A DNA stretch of 64,000 bases from Dendrolimus kikuchii (Eukaryota; Arthropoda; Insecta; Lepidoptera; Lasiocampidae), in NCBI GenBank assembly GCA_019925095.2, contig CM034412.1, forward strand, positions 1,364,001 to 1,428,000, given 5' to 3'. The notes below the pieces were generated by a model. The model was given only the letters and a program-made list of their open reading frames with translations, did no database searches and was not told the DNA's origin. Of the stretch, positions 58,150 through 64,000 are shown piece by piece. A program made the translations under genes and the position numbers. Positions within the stretch are counted from its first letter, which is position 1, and each line of letters starts with the position of its first letter.

Positions 58150-58545
58150 ACGCTTACCATCGTCACGTGACCACCGTTCGGCTGTTAAGAGCCGAGATGC
58201 TAATGGTGGCAAGCGCCCTTCGTAAAACGTCATTCACGGCGGCGCGTCTCGTGATCATCAACCGGCACTACGGCGGCAGGAAAGGCCGTGGTATCCTGGA
58301 TCGACTACCTCTGTCCCACAGACGATTATGTGTGGTACACAGATCCCAGGCGCTGGTTTATGGCTATGGTTGTAGAATAGTTGCGAAGGAAGAAACACCG
58401 AAGGATTTTGTGGGTATCCCTAACCGTGGTGTAGCAATCGCATTTCTTGCTTGCGGCTACTGCCACCCCAACGTGGCGAATCCCATACTGCCCACGGAAA
58501 GTACTCAACGGATTTCTCCTCATAACAAAAAGGTTGTAGAGTAGT
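58150..58545 (+). other. Unrecognised GC-rich open frame between retroelement fragments
   Basis: 126-codon frame 58167-58544 starting MTTVRLLRAEMLMVASALRK and ending before TAG. Higher GC than the flanks. Not recognised. Position between two retroelement pieces suggests part of a retroelement untranslated or gag-like region rather than a gene. Confidence 0.3.
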
Positions 58546-58554
58546 TAATTGTAA

Positions 58555-58893
58555 CATACATACATAACTTCACGCCAGTTCCCTTGCGGGGTAGGCACGA
58601 ACAACAGAGCGCCATTCAGGCTTATTCTTACACACCTCAGTTGCTTCTTTGACTTTCATAACTCTTGTCATGCACGCTCGTCTGTTCTTAAGGCTTCTGA
58701 CATCACCTTCTGCTAGTACACGATCAATTTGATCATGGGAGGTGTGTCGTGGCCTTCCACTACTTCTGCATCCATCCACTTTTGCATTGTATATCTGTTT
58801 AGTCATTCTTTCCACATGCCCGAACCACCGGAGCATTCATTTCCTTACCTTCACCCCGACACACTCTTTCAGACCAACTCTCTTTCTTACTTC
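58555..58893 (-). mobile_element. RTE/CR1-like LINE tail (family T)
   Basis: On the - strand: LRWFGHVERMTKQIYNAKVD to PEWRSVVRAYPARELA, then (TATG)n. Confidence 0.88.
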
Positions 58894-58929
58894 TACTTGT
58901 AATACATAGGTGATTACGAGATGGGCTAT

Positions 58930-59450
58930 ACAAAAATCTACATATCGTTTGGAATAATTGGCGGTACTACTGAAAATATATACAAACTCCTGTCTATAAT
59001 CATGGAAACTTTAAAGCCTTTAATAATTCACTTGGCTCAAAATTCTTCTCTTTGGTGTAGGAATATTCCATTTCAGTCTTTCACCTACTTACGGATTTCT
59101 AACCAACCGGAATTTAAAATAAAACAGCCATCCGGCTAATAGTATTACAATAGCTGGCTAAAAAACAAGCTGATGGCTATTTGGTTAGTTGGCGAATGAC
59201 TCGCTAACTTTTTATTTTATTTATATTTTTTATTATTTATTTTTACGTTTTTATTTTTTATTTTGCCATGCTTGTAAGGAATTTGTGGAGACATATTGCA
59301 GCATAACATTTTAGCACGTCATGTTATTATTATAACTATAATATTATTTTTCTTTCCTTTTATTGTCTTGGTCTTATTGAGTATGCATTGTTTGCTACAA
59401 CTCCATTAATTCTTCAAAAAGTGATTCTGTAACATACTTCTGTACAATAC
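58930..59450. other. AT-rich intron or flank, no feature recognised
   Basis: No domain or repeat family recognised; several T/A homopolymer-rich stretches. Confidence 0.4.
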
Positions 59451-59454
59451 TTAT

Positions 59455-59697
59455 TAAAAAAAAGAATTTGAGATATAAATAGAATATGAAATATAAAGAA
59501 AATCAATATTTAGCTAGACGTGTTGCTGGGGAGTTTCTTGCCGCTTCTTCTCCTTTACAGCATCAACACGTTGCGAAGCGGTGTACATAGAATATGAAGT
59601 AAAAAAAAAATAATAACTTACATGTATGACCTTCAAAAAGTGTTCTCCAGTGGAACTTATTTTGAATAAAAACTTTTGAATTTTAATTTGAATTTGA
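59455..59697 (+). mobile_element. Family J retroelement 3' end
   Basis: GAATTTGAGATATAAATAGA, GACGTGTTGCTGGGGAGTTT, CCGCTTCTTCTCC with GAAGCGG, then GTGTTCTCCAGTGGAACTTA and a TTGAATTT tail. Near-identical to 61318-61558. Confidence 0.75.
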
Positions 59698-59859
59698 CAG
59701 TCGACGGCTGACGGCTTAAGCCGTATACTTGTCAGTTTTCGGTTTTATTGGATAATCCTGTAATATTCGATTTTTGGCGAAGTGGTTGACAAACGTAGCC
59801 GTGGCTATTTTGTGAACAACCGCTAATTAGCTGATTTTTACAATACCCATCTCTTATCA

Positions 59860-60082
59860 TTATAGGTTAGACGTGTTGTTCGAAAACTGTCTTCAAGCGT
59901 TGCGGACACAATTTCAGCATAACATTATTTATGAACTTAAAGTCGATTTGGGTTCATTGAACGAAACAAGGATAAGACAATACGAGCTCTTGAAACTTTC
60001 ACCAGACCAGAAACAAGTTGACGGGTTTTCCCGTATTTCGCATTTTGTATTTCACCGACTGGCATCTACTTTGATGTTATGA
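59860..60082 (+). other. Unrecognised open frame
   Basis: After a TTATAG, the frame LDVLFENCLQALRTQFQHNI and IYELKVDLGSLNETRIRQYE ends at TGA. Could be an exon or chance; no homologue recognised. Confidence 0.25.
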
Positions 60083-60325
60083 CATAATGGATTAGGTATA
60101 TTAATGTGTGTTCGATATTGCAACATCATAATCTAATTTGCTTTCTAGCACAACGCAGTAGATGAGGCTAACATACTGTCCGGTTAGATTGGAAAGTCTT
60201 TTTGAGTGTATGTAGTGCACATAAGGAAAAGCGAATTTTTAATTTAATAGTACTATTTCGTTTAAGGTCAGCGCTAATTTGTAATAATTATGTAATTGTC
60301 TGTTTTTTCCGTATATTATAATATC

Positions 60326-60562
60326 TTTTTTTTATTGCAGGAGTTCAGCAGACAGGCAAACGGCCCACTTGATGGAAAGCGGTTACCATCGCCTATAGAT
60401 ATTTGCAACACCAAAGGTGCGACAAATGCGCTGCTGCTCTCTTAAGGGAGACTGGAACCTGGTCACTAATGCCGGAACACAACTCAAGGTTGTTATGGCG
60501 ACATACTTTAGACCAGGGGTGGTAGCCATCCAGTCGGGCAAATGCCCTACCACCTGGCTGAA
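60326..60562 (+). mobile_element. Family A retroposon, missing its terminal part
   Basis: From the T-stretch and ATTGCAGGAGTTCAGCAG to CCTACCACCTGGCTG, then unrelated sequence. Confidence 0.83.
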
Positions 60563-60581
60563 AAATTAATTGAATGATTGT

Positions 60582-60742
60582 CATTTTTTTATTGCATGAG
60601 TTCAAGAGACAGCCCACTTGATGGAAAGCGGTTATCAACGCTTATGGATATTTGTAACACCAAAGGTACTACCAATGTGCTGCCGCTCTCTAAAGGTAGG
60701 CTGGTACCTGGCCAATAATGCCGGAACACAACTCAAGGCAAT
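60582..60742 (+). mobile_element. Family A retroposon, diverged partial
   Basis: Second, more diverged copy in the same orientation 20 bp further: ATTGCATGAGTTCAAGAG to GAACACAACTCAAGGC. Confidence 0.75.
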
Positions 60743-60802
60743 TTTAGATACTGTTAACGGAAAAGAAACAGCGCAACAAACTCCTCAGCAACATATTTTT
60801 AC

Positions 60803-60936
60803 ATACATACATAACTTCACGCCAGTTCCCTTGCGGGGTAGGCACGAACAACAGAGCGCCATTTAGGCTTATTCTTACACACCTCACTTGCTTCTTTGAC
60901 ATTCATAACTCTTCTCATGCACGCTCGTCTTTTCAC
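60803..60936 (-). mobile_element. RTE/CR1-like LINE tail (family T), 14-bp duplication
   Basis: CAACATATTTTTAC occurs at 60789-60802 and 60937-60950. Confidence 0.92.
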
Positions 60937-60964
60937 CAACATATTTTTACTTCATAATTATTAT

Positions 60965-61900
60965 AGTAGGGGAGCCCAAGATGCTAAATGTGGAGTTACT
61001 CGAGCGTAGCGGAGACCTTTTGGATTGTGAAGATTAGATGCTAAAAAGAAAAAAAGGTTATATGATGTATGCCCTTTTACTGGTGGGGGGAGCGTGTACA
61101 GGTTTTCAAAAATTAAAAAAATTGAGTCGCGCAGGAATACTCAAGCGCGTCAGATAATAATGTATGCGCCCCATGTGTTTTTGGTAATGGAGAAATATTA
61201 ATCTGCCGGTTTGCATGGTGGGGGGTGGCCGTACGAAGGGGTCGAAAATGGGAAAAAAATATTCCAGTTCGTCAGATATTCAAAAGGGATGTTAAGTAAA
61301 CCATATACACAAAACTTATAAAAAAAAGGATTTGAGATATAAATAGAATATGAAATATAAAGAAAAACAATATTTAGATAGACGTGTTGCTGGGGAGTTT
61401 CTTGCCGCTTCTTCTCTTTTACAGCATTAACACGTTGCGAAGCGGTGTACATAGAATAGGAAGTAAAAATTAAATTTTAACTTACATGTATGACCTTCAA
61501 AAAGTGTTCTCCAGTGGAACTTATTTTGAATAAAAACTTTTGAATTTGAATTTGAATAAAGAAACTCCTATTCAAAAGACTGACGATTTGGACGCGACCA
61601 AAAGTCATGGCCGATTTTTGAAAATGCAAAAAAAAACGTAACATTGAAATACTCGAGTGCGTCAGATTAATATACAGACGATTCAGCTTGATGTCCTTGT
61701 CGTGCTGACCCATAATCTGACAATTATGTGGAGGAATTTCCCTATTCTGACGGTTTGAAAAAAATAATAAAAAATACCCCCATTCCTATATGAAGGGGTC
61801 ATATATGACGGGGGTACATAATAGGCTGCAAGGTTTCTACCCTTATGTTATTCTGCCACGCTCGAGTAAATCCCAAAATCCCCGCTTGGCCTCCGCTACT
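60965..61900. mobile_element. TIR element, ~48-bp imperfect inverted ends, hosting family J
   Basis: AGTAGGGGAGCCCAAG to ACTCGAGCGTAGC on the left pairs with GCCACGCTCGAGTAAA to GGCCTCCGCTACT on the right. ATTAT flanks both ends. Interior is non-coding with several CGTCAGAT copies. Confidence 0.68.
61318..61558 (+). mobile_element. Family J retroelement 3' end nested in a TIR element
   Basis: Near-identical to 59455-59697, starting GGATTTGAGATATAAATAGA and ending in TTTGAATTTGAA. Confidence 0.76.
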
Positions 61901-61964
61901 ATTATTATTAATCGTCCTTATTTCAAAACGCTTTTATTAGCTACATACGTATGTTAGTACGTAA

Positions 61965-62560
61965 CGGAATCTTTCAAGTTAAATTTGATCGACTTCGCGG
62001 TTTCCGACTGAGCTGAAATTTTGCACGTATGTGTATATCGCGTGACAATGCAATAATATGGTACCATGGAGCTGATCTGATGATGGAGTCGGAAGTTGGC
62101 CAAAGGAACTCCTGTACTAAACAAGATAGACCCGTCGTGTTTGGGCTCGTTTTACTTGTCTTGGCTAGCACTGCTGCTACATGATATGCAGGATCTCAAA
62201 AGCTTGTATTTAACAACCTTTTTAAAAAAGCTTATTTTTACATAACGTTCCATTTTATCATAAGAGTGTATTTAATTATTTTTTCAAAGTTTCCACGGAG
62301 AAGGGAATTACATCACTAAATAATTACTAAAAAATGAAAAATAAATAATAGTTTATAAAAACTAAAAAATACGCTTTTTAGCATGCACGCCAAGCCATGC
62401 ACCCCACGCTTTTTTTACAATAAAATCATTTTTTTTCTTACACTATTTTTAATTCAAATTTATTAAAATTTGTTTTCTATTTTTTAGATGGATTTTTTAA
62501 AAAGCGTATTTTTTAGTTTTTTTAAACTATTATTTATTTTTCATTTTTTTAAATGCAGTT
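61965..62560 (+). mobile_element. Family K repeat with 51-bp foldback arms
   Basis: CCATGGAGCTGATCTGATGA and the GTCGTGTTTGGGCTC block, then arms 62330-62380 and 62502-62552 that pair with about one mismatch around a TACAATAAAATC loop. Confidence 0.75.
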
Positions 62561-62746
62561 TATACTCATACAATGTTTAACAAAGTAATTTATATGAATA
62601 ATTACTGAAGAAGCGGCGCGGTCATCTAAAAAATATGGTCTAAGATGGAGCATGCTTATCGAGAATGTACCTATTCTCACGGGACTTCAAGGCTACCTTG
62701 TTTTTAAGTATCGAGAAAGGCAGACTTCGATAATGAGTTCCACTCT

Positions 62747-63120
62747 TTTAACCGACTTCAAAAAAAGGAGGAGGTTCTCAATTCGTCGCGATGTTTTTTT
62801 TTTAATGTATGTTCACCGATTACTCCGAGATTTATGATCCGATTTACGTGATTCTTTTTTTATTCGACGCGGAATAGCTTTCATTTGGTCTCCTAAAAAT
62901 TTGACATAGTTTGGCCTAGTAGTTTTTATTTTATGAACATTTTTTATGAATTTTTTTCCATTCCGTTCCATATGTACACCGATAACGCTGAGATTTATGA
63001 TCCGACTTACGTGATTCTTGTTTAGTTTGATGTGGAATAGTTGCCATTTGGTTCCCTAAAAATTTTGACATAGTTTCGCCCAGTAGTTTTCATTTTACGA
63101 ACATTTTTTTGTTCCCGTTT
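62747..63120 (+). repeat. Degenerate tandem dimer after a CCGACTTCAAAAA motif
   Basis: Two ~140-bp units (from 62803 and 62970) share GAGATTTATGATCCGA, ACGTGATTCTT and AAATTTTGACATAGTTT. ACCGACTTCAAAAAAAGGAG leads them. Confidence 0.68.
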
Positions 63121-63221
63121 CTTGGGACCTATATTTTTTAAGGAGCGCGGCACCTTCCGTAGGTCTGCCCATACACAGCTAGACACTAAAAAGTCACAAA
63201 TAAAATAAAAAAACTTCATTT

Positions 63222-63467
63222 AAAAAAACCGACTTCAAAAAGTAAAAAACTAAAAAGTATAAAATAACTTATTTCTAAAGCTATTATTAATAATATATAT
63301 TATCTAAAACATCTTGAAGTCGGTGCAAAGTAAAACATAACAATTATTATAATTTTTTGAAGATTACTAAGCACCGACTTTGAGATGTTTTAGATAATAT
63401 ATATTAATAATAATAGCTTCAGAAATAAGTTATTTTATACTTTTTAGTTTTTGAAGTTGGTTTTTTT
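63222..63467. mobile_element. Large foldback (MITE), ~100-bp arms
   Basis: Arms 63222-63326 and 63371-63467 pair along almost their whole length, apart from a ~12-nt insertion in the left arm. They share ACCGACTTCAAAAA, AAGTATAAAATAACTTATTT and GCACCGACTT. Loop about 44 nt. Confidence 0.83.
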
Positions 63468-63834
63468 ATGCTATGTGCAAAATGAAAAATCTTAAAAGTT
63501 GCATTTTGAAAACCTGGTCCGAATTATCACGGTGATTTTTGTTAAATTCATTGTTTATACAAACAAAAATCATAAGTTCGGACTTCAGGGTTGAAATACC
63601 AATAATTCTTTTTTTAGCCATACTGCGATCAGTTGCTTAGACTGTAAATCAAATACCCTCGGGTTCAATATCCTTTGAGTACCTTCGCGTGTTAATTTCA
63701 TATTAAAATCTTTTAAGCCGAAACACGTTTCCCTTCTTTTTTCACAACAATTATTTTTATATTTACAAGGGTAATTTAGTCATCCATCATACAGCTATCC
63801 GGATTTAAAATTAAAAAGTTTCTATTCAAAGAAG

Positions 63835-64000
63835 AAGTCGTGGTAGCGCAATGGCTAGCGCACGCGTCCCAGACCTAAAGGGCGCGGGTTCGATCCTGTC
63901 AGGAACGCATGCACCACTTAGGCAGCTTTCTGACCTAATGTGCATATTGTTACAATTACCACGTGCTAACAACGGTGCAATAGCAATCCGAGCAGTATTA
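63835..64000 (+). mobile_element. tRNA-headed SINE family 1, cut by the window end
   Basis: GTCGTGGTAGCGCAATGGCT head, GGGTTCGATCCTG B box, then ATGTGCATATTGTTACAATT and continuing past 64000. Confidence 0.87.

Noticed and set aside
58167..58544. Novel 126-residue gene
   Set aside because: No splice context, homologue or conservation visible, and it is sandwiched between retroelement fragments; kept only as an unrecognised frame.

Overview
This is a piece of an insect nuclear genome, most likely from a moth or butterfly. The evidence is intron-split genes with GT/AG splice sites, AT-rich spacers, an ABC transporter of the H subfamily (present in insects, absent from mammals), and very many short interspersed repeats of kinds common in Lepidoptera. 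There is no operon, no rRNA, no free-standing tRNA gene and no CRISPR. The species cannot be named from sequence alone.

Two host genes are visible and they converge tail to tail. On the + strand, 617-5794 holds the last four exons of an RBM34-like nucleolar RNA-binding protein: the second RRM and a lysine-rich tail. Its first exons lie before the window. On the - strand, 10602-57662 holds at least ten good exons of an ABCH half-transporter: part of the ATPase domain, a cysteine-rich extracellular loop and the C-terminal membrane domain. The Walker A exon lies beyond 64000. All ten exons join in frame with clean splice sites. An eleventh exon (24497-24659), expected to carry the first membrane helix, is broken by a 73-nt interruption and then a stop codon. 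The host genes are not functionally linked in any way visible here.

The rest is a dense sediment of transposable elements lying in the transporter introns. (A) About 25 copies of a ~310-bp retroposon with an A-rich tail. (T) About 18 5'-truncated tails of an RTE/CR1-type LINE ending in (TATG)n, many with readable 8-14 bp target-site duplications. Two tRNA-headed SINE families. (D) An uncharacterised ~270-320 bp retroposon with 11-15 bp duplications. (P) A Penelope-like family with a conserved hairpin resembling a hammerhead ribozyme core. C-terminal fragments of at least six kinds of non-LTR retrotransposon. Three solo LTRs. Several TIR elements: a pogo-like MITE, a PIF/Harbinger-like element with a MADF remnant, and others. 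Several foldback elements, tandem repeats and microsatellites.

No coherent new multi-gene system was found. The best leads are the covarying hammerhead-like hairpin, the broken transporter exon, the nested insertion chronologies, the Harbinger/MADF element split by a solo LTR, and a THAP-like zinc-finger remnant.
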